Assembly (NCBI RefSeq): GCF_003122325.1
Contig: NZ_QFBC01000019.1
Location: 83,848 to 147,847 of the forward strand
DNA: 64,000 nt
Reading direction: 5' to 3'
Source of the DNA: Rhizobium album
Lineage (GTDB): Bacteria; Pseudomonadota; Alphaproteobacteria; Rhizobiales; Rhizobiaceae
Numbering within the stretch: the first letter of the stretch is position 1; every line of letters starts with the position of its first letter. The position numbers and the translations under genes are program-made. The notes below the pieces were generated by a model, which saw only the letters and a program-made list of their open reading frames with translations, did not search any database and was not told where the DNA came from. Positions 8,441 to 16,624 of the stretch are shown one piece after another.

Positions 8441-9613
8441 TCAACCATTGTGGCGACCGGCTGCCATTGCAGCGCAGAGACCCAGGGTTGCAGCAAATCC
8501 TCCGATCAAGAAAACCGAGGAATATCCCGCGTAGTCGGCAAGTACTCCGACAACGGGCGCGGTTGCACCGTATGCCAGATCCTGAAAGGCCGCGAAGCCA
8601 CCGATTGCTGTTCCCCGAAGCTGAGGCGGCACCTGCTTGATCACGACGGATCCCATCGATGGGAAGACCATAGAGCAACCAATACCGGTCAAAAGAGCGC
8701 CCGCAAGAGCCGCATACGGCCCAGGCGCAAGCCAGATGAGATATTGGCCAAAAGCTTCCACCACGAGAGAGACGGCCGCAACGCGTGCGCCTCCCATCCG
8801 GTCCGGCAAATGCCCGCAGAGCAGCCGCATCGCGACAAAGCCAGTGCCGAAGAACGTGAGGCCAAGTCCGGCCTGATGCCAGCCCTTGCTTAGGAAGTAG
8901 AGCGGGAAGAAGGCGCCGAGCGCGGCAAAGCCGACCCCTTGCAAACCCACTGCCGCACCGGGGAGCCAGATCCGTCCGACCATGCGCCAGATGGACTCGG
9001 GTGGACCAGCATGAGGTTCTACGGCCGGGACCGATCGGATGATGATTAGTCCCACCATTGGCAGGACACTGCATACACCCATCAAACCCACAAAACCGAT
9101 CCGGTCAAGCAAGGTCAACCCTAGCGGGCCACCAGCGGCAAACGCGCCATACATGCCCATGCCGACAAGGGAGATGACACGTCCCGACCGTGCCTGTCCC
9201 GTGAGGCCGATCGCCCAGCCCATCATGCCCACCAAGGCAAGGCTCTCGCCCAGGCCGAGCACGAGTCTGCCGACGAGGAGCAGCATGTAGCTTTGTTTAA
9301 CCGAGAGGTCAGGCCAGGCAGCCAGGGCGCAAACGAGGCCGGCAGCACCGTAGATGAGCAAGCCGTATTGCATCGCGAGCTTTCCGCCGACCCGGTCGCT
9401 CCATGCACCGGCATGCCCCCGTGTGAGGATCGTGGAGAGGAAGGCGATGCCGACCGCAAGGCCGCCCCATGTATTGTCGAGGCCGAGACCTTCGACAACA
9501 TGAACCGGTATGGCCGGCAGAGCCATGGCAACGGTGAGATAGGAGAGAAACAGGGCGACAGTCAGGACGACCACACGCGGATAGCCAGGCGTGGCTTCAG
9601 TGATATCAGTCAT
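8441..9613 (-). CDS. MFS transporter, 12 TM (YhhS/arabinose-efflux-like)
   Basis: About 390 residues with twelve hydrophobic helices. MFS signatures are present: DRVGGK after TM2 and the second copy DRMGGARV in the C-terminal half. Resembles the YhhS-like drug/metabolite exporters. The ATG at 9613 is chosen over an in-frame GTG at 9622 that overlaps the AAAGAG ribosome site. It closes a leftward operon of O-methyltransferase, NmrA reductase, darcynin-like protein and this transporter; export of a modified small molecule or detoxification is a reasonable guess. Confidence 0.9.
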   Translation of the reverse strand: MTDITEATPGYPRVVVLTVALFLSYLTVAMALPAIPVHVVEGLGLDNTWGGLAVGIAFLSTILTRGHAGAWSDRVGGKLAMQYGLLIYGAAGLVCALAAWPDLSVKQSYMLLLVGRLVLGLGESLALVGMMGWAIGLTGQARSGRVISLVGMGMYGAFAAGGPLGLTLLDRIGFVGLMGVCSVLPMVGLIIIRSVPAVEPHAGPPESIWRMVGRIWLPGAAVGLQGVGFAALGAFFPLYFLSKGWHQAGLGLTFFGTGFVAMRLLCGHLPDRMGGARVAAVSLVVEAFGQYLIWLAPGPYAALAGALLTGIGCSMVFPSMGSVVIKQVPPQLRGTAIGGFAAFQDLAYGATAPVVGVLADYAGYSSVFLIGGFAATLGLCAAMAAGRHNG

Positions 9614-9702
9614 GTAACGCACTCTTTTTGGTGATTTTGGGTGCGTTGGTTGACGTCAACGCTTACGGTTCCAGCGATCAGCAGAACATGGAAGGAACTT
9701 GG

Positions 9703-10086
9703 TCAGGCCGCTCCGAGGGCTTCGGTCTTGTAGTGTTTGGCGTATTCGTTCTCGATCGCGGGAATGATCTTCTCGATCGTGAAGTAGCTGCTCCAGAACT
9801 TGGTCTCACGAAGATCATTGACCACGCCGTTGTAGTGCTCGAGATCGGTTACGGTCCAGACCATGATGTCGGTGCAATCGGCGGTGAATGCCTCGCTGTC
9901 AAAGAATGCCATTCTGGCGCCTGGGTAACGGGCCAGGATCGGGTTGAGCACGGTCTTGCCGAACGCAAACCGACCTCCTTCCCCCTGCGGCGGGAGTTGT
10001 AGCCATTCGGGCGTTGTTTTGATGAGCCAAAATATGGTCAACGGGTTGGTCGCAAGGTCGTACTGTGATCCAGCGGTGTCCATCAT
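9703..10086 (-). CDS. Darcynin-family protein
   Basis: 127 residues. The pattern TIFWLIKTTPEWL, FFDSEAF and the C-terminal FWSSYFTIEKIIPAIEN matches the darcynin family, small alpha+beta proteins of unknown activity. It overlaps nothing and is 9 bases downstream of the NmrA-like gene, hence the same transcript. Two ATGs in a row (10086 and 10083) follow GGAGAG; either could be used. Confidence 0.75.
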   Translation of the reverse strand: MMDTAGSQYDLATNPLTIFWLIKTTPEWLQLPPQGEGGRFAFGKTVLNPILARYPGARMAFFDSEAFTADCTDIMVWTVTDLEHYNGVVNDLRETKFWSSYFTIEKIIPAIENEYAKHYKTEALGAA

Positions 10087-10095
10087 AACTCTCCG

Positions 10096-10977
10096 TTATA
10101 AGGCAAACACGGGCTTCAGGTTTTCTTCGCAGAATGCCCGGAAGCTGGTGTGGCCAGTTGTTTCAGGTGTGCGGGCCGCAGTATTGTCGATGCCCTGTTC
10201 CTTCGCCCGGTACATATCGACATAACCCTGAGCGACGGATTCGCTTGTGCCTCGGGCCAGGAACTGCTGCTTGAACTGGTCATAGGAAATCTGCTGGTAA
10301 CGCACAGTATGGCCAGTCACGTCGGAAATGATCGCCGCCTGGTCGTCGAACGACAGATCTTCGGGGCCCAACACCGGCACCTCTTGCTGCCCGCTCCAGC
10401 CATGAGCAGCAAGCAGACGGGCCGCCGCCGCAGCCATGTCCCGCGTTGCCGTAAACGGCAGCTTCCGGTCGGAAGCAATCGGACCGAAGAACATGCCCTT
10501 CTCCTTCATGACACCGACCTGACGGGCCGTGTTTTCCATGAACGAGGGCATGGCCAGTGCACGGAATGCTGCGCCCGTCTCCATCAAAAGGTCGTCCATC
10601 CGGATCGAGGCCGTGACCGGCCCTGCCCGATCCTGCCAGTCCGTTCCCCGGCCGATCGCGGTGATCGACAGGAGGCGCGGGACGGAATGGCGGCGGATCG
10701 CCTCGGCCGCCGGTCTGGTGAAAGCGAGGTAGGCATCCTCCAGGGACTGCGCCCATGGGGGCGGTGCCAACCAGAACACGGCGTCGGCACCTTCGAAAGC
10801 GCGGTCGACAACGGAGGCGTCACCGTGGGATCCGAGGACGATTTCCGCTCGATCGCGAACATGTTCGGGCAGCTTGTCAGCATCGCGGACGATCAGACGA
10901 AGCGGAGCGTCTGCTTCGATGAGCGTGTTGACAACCTGTCTGCCAATTTGGCTGGTTGGGGCAGTGATAACAATCAT
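10096..10977 (-). CDS. NmrA-family NAD(P)-binding protein
   Basis: 293 residues starting MIVITAPTSQIGRQV, a Rossmann motif of the NmrA/HSCARG group (G-x-x-G-x-x-V). There is no SDR catalytic tetrad. Related proteins act as NAD(P)H-dependent reductases or redox sensors. It lies between an O-methyltransferase gene (57 bases upstream) and a darcynin gene. Confidence 0.85.
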   Translation of the reverse strand: MIVITAPTSQIGRQVVNTLIEADAPLRLIVRDADKLPEHVRDRAEIVLGSHGDASVVDRAFEGADAVFWLAPPPWAQSLEDAYLAFTRPAAEAIRRHSVPRLLSITAIGRGTDWQDRAGPVTASIRMDDLLMETGAAFRALAMPSFMENTARQVGVMKEKGMFFGPIASDRKLPFTATRDMAAAAARLLAAHGWSGQQEVPVLGPEDLSFDDQAAIISDVTGHTVRYQQISYDQFKQQFLARGTSESVAQGYVDMYRAKEQGIDNTAARTPETTGHTSFRAFCEENLKPVFAL

Positions 10978-11034
10978 GATGAGCTTCTTTCATTCTGTTG
11001 AGGGATTGGTGGTCGCAGGCAGCAGTTCTTCGGT

Positions 11035-11688
11035 TCACAGGCGGATCGAAAGTTCGATGTCGTCGGCAACCGCTACCGACAGATAATTGCCGTGTGCCGT
11101 GCGCATGTGCTCAAGGTAATCGGGGCACAGATCTGCGTTATCCGCGATGATCAGAGCACCGGGCCGGAGGCTGTTTTCCACCAGGCGCAGGACGTCCGCG
11201 TAGAGCGGCTTTGCGCCATCGAGCAGCACGAGATCGACCTGGTCCGGCAGGCCGACGCTCAACGTCTGAAGGGCATCCCCTTCCCGGATTTCGACAAGAT
11301 CAATCAGGCCGCCTTCCGTAAGGTGCTCGCGGGCTTTTGCGACCTTGGAAACCTCGAACTCGGTAGTGATGAGGCGTCCACCGCCATTGTCGCGCAGCGC
11401 TGACGCCAGAAACAGCGTTGAGATTCCAAATGACGTCCCGAATTCGATAACGGTCTTTGCCCCGATGCTGCGCGCCAGCATGTAGAGGAGCCTTCCCGTT
11501 TCCGGCGAGACCGGAAGCCAAAGGTCCTTCATCAGCGAGTAGAGCTGAAGATATTCTGTTTTGCTATCCAAGAGACGCGCCCGTTCGCTTCCCGATAGAC
11601 TGCGAAAGATCGGGCTGGTTGCGGTGTCAGCTTCAGTGAAGAGCCGATCCAAAAGCGGCGCAACGCGCGAATTCTGTAAGGTAGTCAT
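11035..11688 (-). CDS. Class I SAM-dependent O-methyltransferase
   Basis: 217 residues. Motif I appears as VIEFGTSFGIST, an acidic loop as TTEFE, and motif IV-like VDLVLLDGAK, as in the caffeoyl-CoA/catechol O-methyltransferase family. It uses S-adenosylmethionine; the acceptor is unknown, probably a phenolic. First gene of the four-gene leftward operon and divergent from a TetR gene, which fits repression released by the substrate. Confidence 0.85.
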   Translation of the reverse strand: MTTLQNSRVAPLLDRLFTEADTATSPIFRSLSGSERARLLDSKTEYLQLYSLMKDLWLPVSPETGRLLYMLARSIGAKTVIEFGTSFGISTLFLASALRDNGGGRLITTEFEVSKVAKAREHLTEGGLIDLVEIREGDALQTLSVGLPDQVDLVLLDGAKPLYADVLRLVENSLRPGALIIADNADLCPDYLEHMRTAHGNYLSVAVADDIELSIRL

Positions 11689-11703
11689 CGTCTTCCAATC
11701 AAG

Positions 11704-11732
11704 TTGAGGTCGTGTTTTGGATGAGCTATAAT
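11704..11732 (+). promoter_or_regulatory. Sigma-70-like promoter of the TetR gene
   Basis: TTGAGG (11704-11709) and TATAAT (11727-11732) with exactly 17 bases between form a near-consensus promoter pointing at the TetR gene, about 48 bases before its ATG. The divergent O-methyltransferase operon starts at 11688, so a repressor bound here could control both. Confidence 0.65.
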
Positions 11733-11779
11733 GCGACTAATCCGTCACATTTCGCAATTCGCGTTCTGAAAGACACTTG

Positions 11780-12412
11780 ATGCCCAAACGCGCAAGTCCC
11801 CGAATTTCTTCGAGAAAACAGCCCAGGCAAGCGCGTTCAGAAGGGCTGGTTGCGGCAATCCTCGAAGCCGCTATTCGCGTTCTGGCGGAGGAAGGAGCGC
11901 AACGATTTACAACCGCACGCGTCGCGGAGAGGGCCGGGGTCAGTGTTGGTTCGCTGTATCAGTACTTTCCAAACAAGGCATCGATCCTCTACCGCTTGCA
12001 GCGCGACGAATGGAGACAGACGACTGAACAATGGCGCATCATTCTGACGGATCAGGCGCGGCCACCCACTGACCGCTTGCGACAGCTAGTGCATTCGTTC
12101 TTGCGTTCCGAGGTCGAAGAAGCCGAAGTCCGTCTGGCGCTTGATGATGCCGCGCCACTCTATCGTGACGCCGTCGAGGCCCGAGAAATTCACGCTGAAG
12201 GCGACCGCATCATCGAGGCATTCATGGCCGAGGCGCTGCCAGAGGTTCAGGACACAAAGCGACAACGCGCAGGCGATCTAATCGTGATGACGATGACTGC
12301 GGTTGGAAAGGAACTGACAGAGACGCCGCGCGAAAGCTCAGAGATTGATGCTTATGCAGATGCCATGTCAGACATGTTCATCGCTTATTTGGAAAAGGTA
12401 CAATCGGTTTGA
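11780..12412 (+). CDS. TetR-family regulator
   Basis: 210 residues. TetR helix-turn-helix: FTTARVAERAGVSVGSLYQY with PNKASILYRL after it. The N-terminus is basic (KRASPRISSRKQPRQARS). The ATG at 11780 follows an in-frame TTG at 11777. It is divergent from the methyltransferase/NmrA/darcynin/MFS operon and is probably its repressor. Its C-terminal domain would bind the inducer. Confidence 0.9.
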   Translation: MPKRASPRISSRKQPRQARSEGLVAAILEAAIRVLAEEGAQRFTTARVAERAGVSVGSLYQYFPNKASILYRLQRDEWRQTTEQWRIILTDQARPPTDRLRQLVHSFLRSEVEEAEVRLALDDAAPLYRDAVEAREIHAEGDRIIEAFMAEALPEVQDTKRQRAGDLIVMTMTAVGKELTETPRESSEIDAYADAMSDMFIAYLEKVQSV

Positions 12413-12787
12413 CTGAGGGTCAGGGCGATCTGCATACCTTTCCGGCTGTGCTGGCGAATCTTCTCGAGCAGTCAGGGCCTTGCCGGGCAACAACGGGCGA
12501 TCGCGCATCGCACGATCTTGCAAGGCAGTGGAAATGTACCAGCGACCTAGTCATCATGATCCTCGCCTGGGTTCGCGATCCCGTTGGGTTCAGCTGACGT
12601 CGGTTGTCTCTAAATGCAATGGCTCTTTGGGCACTGCGGCGGCCTTCAGCACCAGGTCAGCATGCTGCAGCGTGGCCATTCGAAGCTGCCGTTCGCTGCG
12701 GATGCCAGACCCGGAGAGGTAGAAGTTCAGCACCGAGCACAAGGCGGACCGTCACTCCAAGATCCTGCTTCCAGCTGCTGAAGGCCC
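12413..12787. other. Intergenic stretch, possible short coding relic
   Basis: No convincing gene. On the minus strand about 12597-12745 an open frame without a good start ends in a plausible protein-like tail (LQHADLVLKAAAVPKEPL). It may be a relic, but I cannot name the family. Confidence 0.3.
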
Positions 12788-13171
12788 TCATGCAGGGCCC
12801 TGAAACACCGCTTCAACGTTGTTTCCGGCTGGGTCTATGACGAAGGCCGCATAATAATTTTCATGATACTTCGGGCGTATGCCCGGTGCGCCGTTGTCCG
12901 TTCCGCCGGCCGTCAGGGCAGCGGCATGAAATTCCTCCACCTCTTCGCGGTTCTTGGCACGAAAGGCCACGTGAACTGGAGTCGGCTCTGGTCCCTGCAC
13001 CCCGCCGATGAAAAGCTCGACGCGCTCGCGTCCAAAGCCGGCAACACCACCCTCTTCACGCTCCACATAGAACCTCTTGTTTATGCCCAAGGCCGCGAGG
13101 GCCGCTTCGTAGAACCCCTGCGTTTCTTCCAGACGGGTCGTCTTGAGGCTGACATGATCGAAAATGCTCAT
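12788..13171 (-). CDS. VOC (glyoxalase/bleomycin-resistance) family protein
   Basis: 127 residues with the vicinal-oxygen-chelate pattern: FDHVSLKTTRLEETQGFY at the start, HVAFRA in the middle and DPAGNNVEAVF at the end, giving the His/His/Glu-type metal site of the fold. The substrate is unknown. It is 44 bases downstream of an SDR gene on the same strand, likely one operon governed by the divergent HxlR gene. Confidence 0.9.
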   Translation of the reverse strand: MSIFDHVSLKTTRLEETQGFYEAALAALGINKRFYVEREEGGVAGFGRERVELFIGGVQGPEPTPVHVAFRAKNREEVEEFHAAALTAGGTDNGAPGIRPKYHENYYAAFVIDPAGNNVEAVFQGPA

Positions 13172-13215
13172 TCGGGTTTCCTTTCATTTATTGCCTTGAT
13201 TGTCCGCAGGCCCCG

Positions 13216-14022
13216 TCAGATGGTCGGCAGCATTCCTCCGTCCAGGCGAAGGTTTGAGCCGGTGATGTAAGCGGCGCGCGGACTGGCGAGGAAGGCGACG
13301 GCGTCCGCGATCTCTTCTACTGTGCCAACCCGTCCCATGGGGACGCTCGCGAAAAGTGGAAGAACTTCCGCTTCTACCTCTTCCCACGGGGCATCCGGCG
13401 CAATACCGCGCTGCTGCGCGACCTCGCGGAACTTGCGCTCGAGCTTCTCGCTGCGGATGGTGCCGGGCGAAACCGTACTTACGGTCACTCCATCGGCCGC
13501 AACGGCTTTGGCCATGGAGGCAGACATCGCCAGCATCGCGGCCTTAGCCGCCGAATAGTCGGGGTTGCCAGCGGGAGGCATCAGCGCGGCGAGGCTGGAA
13601 ATGTTGATGATCCGTCCCCACCCGGCTTGGCGCATCTGCGGCAGGACCGCCTTCGCCATTCGCATTGCCGCCAGTACGTTGGCATCATAGGTCGATGCCC
13701 ATGCACCGACCTCCGTCGTGCTCCAATCCGAGTTACCGGCCGAGCCGCCCGCGTTGTTGACGAGGATGTCAATGTCTCCAAGGACGCGCACCTCGGCTAG
13801 CAGCGCATCGACCTCCGCCTCGTCTGTCAGATCCCCTGTCACGACATGCGCCGTCCGACCTTCCTGCCCGATTTGCCGCGCCACGGCGTTGGCTTGCCCC
13901 CGGTCGCGCCCGTGAACCATCACCGCTGCGCCTTCGCGTGCCAGTCCACGAGCAATACCGGCGCCGATGCCCTTGCTGCTCCCGGTCACCAGAGCAATCT
14001 TGCCGTCGAGATGTAGATTCAT
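13216..14022 (-). CDS. SDR-family oxidoreductase
   Basis: 268 residues from the ATG at 14022, which has AAAGGAG in front; a longer frame to 14154 has no such site. Classical SDR motifs: TGSSKGIGAGIA, NNAGG, the Ser in NISSLA, YSAAK (Tyr-x3-Lys) and TGSNLRLDGG near the C-terminus. Similar to 3-oxoacyl-ACP reductase-like dehydrogenases. Divergent from the HxlR regulator with 42 bases between the starts. Confidence 0.9.
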   Translation of the reverse strand: MNLHLDGKIALVTGSSKGIGAGIARGLAREGAAVMVHGRDRGQANAVARQIGQEGRTAHVVTGDLTDEAEVDALLAEVRVLGDIDILVNNAGGSAGNSDWSTTEVGAWASTYDANVLAAMRMAKAVLPQMRQAGWGRIINISSLAALMPPAGNPDYSAAKAAMLAMSASMAKAVAADGVTVSTVSPGTIRSEKLERKFREVAQQRGIAPDAPWEEVEAEVLPLFASVPMGRVGTVEEIADAVAFLASPRAAYITGSNLRLDGGMLPTI

Positions 14023-14064
14023 GGTCGGGCTCCTTTTATGGTGAAGACGTGATGTAGGAGCGAC

Positions 14065-14499
14065 ATGATGGACCCCGCAAGAACGCACCAAAAAGTGCCT
14101 GTGACCGACCTCGACCGCAGCGCCTGCCTCGGACCGGATGGCGCGGTAATGCATGTCACACGGTGCCTAAAGATGATCAGCGGAAGATGGAAACTGCCAA
14201 TCCTGTTCCGACTTTATGCCGATGGGATGCAGCGCAGCTCTCTGCTCTTGCGCGACATCTCCGACGTTTCGCAGAAGATGCTGACCCAGCATCTACGCGA
14301 ACTCGAGGCCGACCGGCTGATCCGGCGGATAGATTTCGGTGAGACTCCTCCTCGGGTAGAGTACCGCCTGACTGACCGCGGCGAAGCACTGATGCCGGTG
14401 CTGCTTGCCGCACGCCAATTCTCGGAGGATCACGATCAAGCGTCTGATCGCGCTGGGGACCGCTTGCGGGCTCACGGGTCGTTTAGACCCCGTGGATGA
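14065..14499 (+). CDS. HxlR-family transcriptional regulator
   Basis: 144 residues. HxlR winged helix: CLKMISGRWKLPILFRL, then DVSQKMLTQHLRELEADRLI and RVEYRLTDRG. HxlR proteins are small dimeric regulators that often sense aldehydes or quinones through a Cys; CLKMI supplies such a Cys at the expected place. TAGGAG lies before the ATG. The tail after residue 118 is unlike the family and may reflect a frameshift near the 3' end. It probably controls the divergent SDR-VOC pair. Confidence 0.85.
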   Translation: MMDPARTHQKVPVTDLDRSACLGPDGAVMHVTRCLKMISGRWKLPILFRLYADGMQRSSLLLRDISDVSQKMLTQHLRELEADRLIRRIDFGETPPRVEYRLTDRGEALMPVLLAARQFSEDHDQASDRAGDRLRAHGSFRPRG

Positions 14500-14751
14500 C
14501 GTGCTTTGCGAACGGCCACCTGACTATGTCCGGTTGGGCTTTGGAGCGGGGTTCGGCAGCGCAGAAAAAACCCAATCTTGGTCGCCTGAATGGCGGCTTC
14601 ATCTTTGTTAGGTAATCGGATTGTCACGGCGGCGAGGATCCGGCTTCCGCCATTTTCAGACCTTCATTTGACTCGCAACGAACGGTCGCTCTTTACACCG
14701 GGTAATGAACCACCGCCAATCGAAATGAGGGCACAAAGCGGTCATAGCCTC

Positions 14752-14781
14752 GCTCTTGAAGGGATCTGAACCATCGACCCG
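14752..14781 (+). repeat. Degenerate direct repeat, right copy
   Basis: Begins GCTCTTGAAGGGATCTGAAC; matches the copy at 1535-1564 at about 26 of 30 positions in the same orientation. It stands at the edge where the metabolic block ends and the defence genes begin. Confidence 0.5.
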
Positions 14782-14802
14782 TCGATTGTCTTTTTTTGCG
14801 CA

Positions 14803-14838
14803 ACCCCTAAACCTTTGAAAGCTGTTATTTTTAGGGGT
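14803..14838 (+). promoter_or_regulatory. 9-bp inverted repeat upstream of the Septu-like operon
   Basis: ACCCCTAAA (14803-14811) and TTTAGGGGT (14830-14838) are perfect arms with an 18-base AT-rich spacer, about 107 bases before the first gene of the ATPase/HNH pair. This could be an operator or a transcribed stem-loop; it is not followed by a T-run. Confidence 0.5.
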
Positions 14839-14944
14839 GCTTCGGGAGTTCGTGTGAGATATTCCGCGTACTTTCGATCGTTGCCGACGGCTCTTGGCCT
14901 CTCACGTTTTTGGTGTAAAACTGAAGCGCCAATAGTTAGTATGG

Positions 14945-16624
14945 ATGATATATCGTCACAAAATGCAAATCACAGTCGTTGAACCTCGGAAAGCGCCGCC
15001 GCGTTCATTTCCCACCACTTTTGTCCTAAAGAAAGACACCTTCAACGACTACGGATTTCAGACGCGCTACCAACTCTACCGCGAAAGCTCTGCCTACAAG
15101 GAGGAGCCTTTTTTTGTTGGCACCGTCAAAATACTGCGACGCGGTCAAACTGCTGCAGACGGGCTTCAGATTTCATCCGACATCACTGAGCCGCTTGGAG
15201 ACAACTATTGTTCGGTCGGGGATTCCCTGGACTACTACGAGCGGTTAAATACCCTGTCGAGAGATGAGCGTGATGACCTGCTCGCAACGCTGAGGGATGT
15301 CGCGGCTAACCCCGCATTGATCGATACTTTCTCTGCTGAAGAAGGATGGACCACTTCGCTCTTCAGGGGCAACAGAGAGTGGCAGACGTTTCTCGCTGAT
15401 GCGACAGCTCTTTATAAGGGGAACTTCGATACTCTATCAGACGTCGATACGGTTTTCTCCTTTTTTCCACGCAATAGCAGAGATGAAATCAGGTTCGAGC
15501 TAAGTGCTCCTCTTCCAGAGTATTACTCCGGACCCTACCGCAGAATTGGGCCTAAGCGGCAACGCTCTGTGCTGCCAGATCGAATTATGGTTTTGATCGG
15601 CCGCAATGGCGCGGGGAAAAGCACTCTCCTCGCGGATATCGCTCACGTGGCTTTCGCAACGCCCGAGCAACGTTTGCGGAAAAGCGTTCGGCAGAAAGGG
15701 CAGCTTGACCCGAACGGTATCGGCTTTTTGCGTGTAATAACAATTTCCTACAGCGCCTTTGACAGCTTCACGCTTCCTGGAGTGTCAGACGCTGATTTCG
15801 TACAAATCGCCAATGACGTGACGAAAGGGGAAGGTCGGTTCGTCTATTGCGGGCTCCGAGATATCGCCGCCGAAGCCAAGCATGACCTAGAAGCTCGGGA
15901 ACACGATGATGAGCAGATTGGCCCGATCAAGGACCCGGCGCGTCGACACACGACCGCCCTAAAGTCGGTCGATCAACTGGCCGACGAGTACGAGCGGTTA
16001 TTGGCAAGCGTCAATGCGTCGCCCGAAAAACGGACTTTGCTCGATGCTGCAATGCAGCCGCTCGCCGCTGATCCGTCTTTCGCAGGCTTGGATCTCGACG
16101 AAGCACTTGGGACAACAACCGGGCGTGAGTTGTTTTTGAGATGGAGCACCGGGCACAAGATTGCGCTTCACGTAATCCTTTCCCTCGTCACGCACGTCTC
16201 GCGTAATGCTCTCGTCCTATTCGACGAACCGGAAATGCATCTCCATCCTCCGCTTACAGCTGCGTTGATGCATGCTGTCCGTATTGTGCTGATGGAGACA
16301 AACGCGTTTTGCATTGTTGCGACTCATTCTCCGGTTGTACTGCAGGAGACTCTCGCTCGACACGTTAGGTTCATCGAACGCACGGACGACGAGATTAGCG
16401 TGTCCGAACCGACAAGAGAGACTTTCGGCGAGAACGTTGGTCTGCTCTCCTACGACGCCTTTGGCCTGACGGCCGCCGCGACCGATTTCCATGAAACCTT
16501 GGATCTTTTGGTCCGAAGCGGCGAGGAATTTTCCGAGATAGAGGCGCTCTTTACAAACGGTCTGAGCAGTCAAGCGCGTGCCTATGTTTTGGCGAAGCTC
16601 GCATCAAAGGACAAGCCGGCGTGA
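14945..16624 (+). CDS. ptuA: PtuA-like AAA ATPase of a Septu-type defence system
   Basis: 559 residues. An ABC/SMC-like ATPase: Walker A GRNGAGKST at 219-227, Walker B LVLFDEPEMHLHP (Asp427, Glu428), and the switch-His loop ATHSPVVLQET. The segment before Walker A is family-specific and should hold the sensing part. This architecture next to an HNH nuclease gene is that of Septu, where PtuA and PtuB form a complex that degrades nucleic acid on infection. No ribosome site is obvious at 14945 or at the alternative ATG 14963. The stop overlaps the next start (GTGA), so the two are translationally coupled. Confidence 0.8.
   Translation: MIYRHKMQITVVEPRKAPPRSFPTTFVLKKDTFNDYGFQTRYQLYRESSAYKEEPFFVGTVKILRRGQTAADGLQISSDITEPLGDNYCSVGDSLDYYERLNTLSRDERDDLLATLRDVAANPALIDTFSAEEGWTTSLFRGNREWQTFLADATALYKGNFDTLSDVDTVFSFFPRNSRDEIRFELSAPLPEYYSGPYRRIGPKRQRSVLPDRIMVLIGRNGAGKSTLLADIAHVAFATPEQRLRKSVRQKGQLDPNGIGFLRVITISYSAFDSFTLPGVSDADFVQIANDVTKGEGRFVYCGLRDIAAEAKHDLEAREHDDEQIGPIKDPARRHTTALKSVDQLADEYERLLASVNASPEKRTLLDAAMQPLAADPSFAGLDLDEALGTTTGRELFLRWSTGHKIALHVILSLVTHVSRNALVLFDEPEMHLHPPLTAALMHAVRIVLMETNAFCIVATHSPVVLQETLARHVRFIERTDDEISVSEPTRETFGENVGLLSYDAFGLTAAATDFHETLDLLVRSGEEFSEIEALFTNGLSSQARAYVLAKLASKDKPA

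Larger units (their letters stand above)
14500..14944. other. Intergenic boundary between metabolic block and defence island
   Basis: No gene seen. It holds the right copy of the 30-bp degenerate repeat (14752-14781) and, closer to the ptuA-like gene, a perfect inverted repeat (14803-14838). Base composition turns more AT-rich from about 14780 on. Confidence 0.6.

Noticed and set aside
8298..9074. 258-codon minus frame inside the MFS gene
   Set aside because: Out-of-frame shadow of the transporter; composition rich in Arg, Ser and Cys, with no domain.
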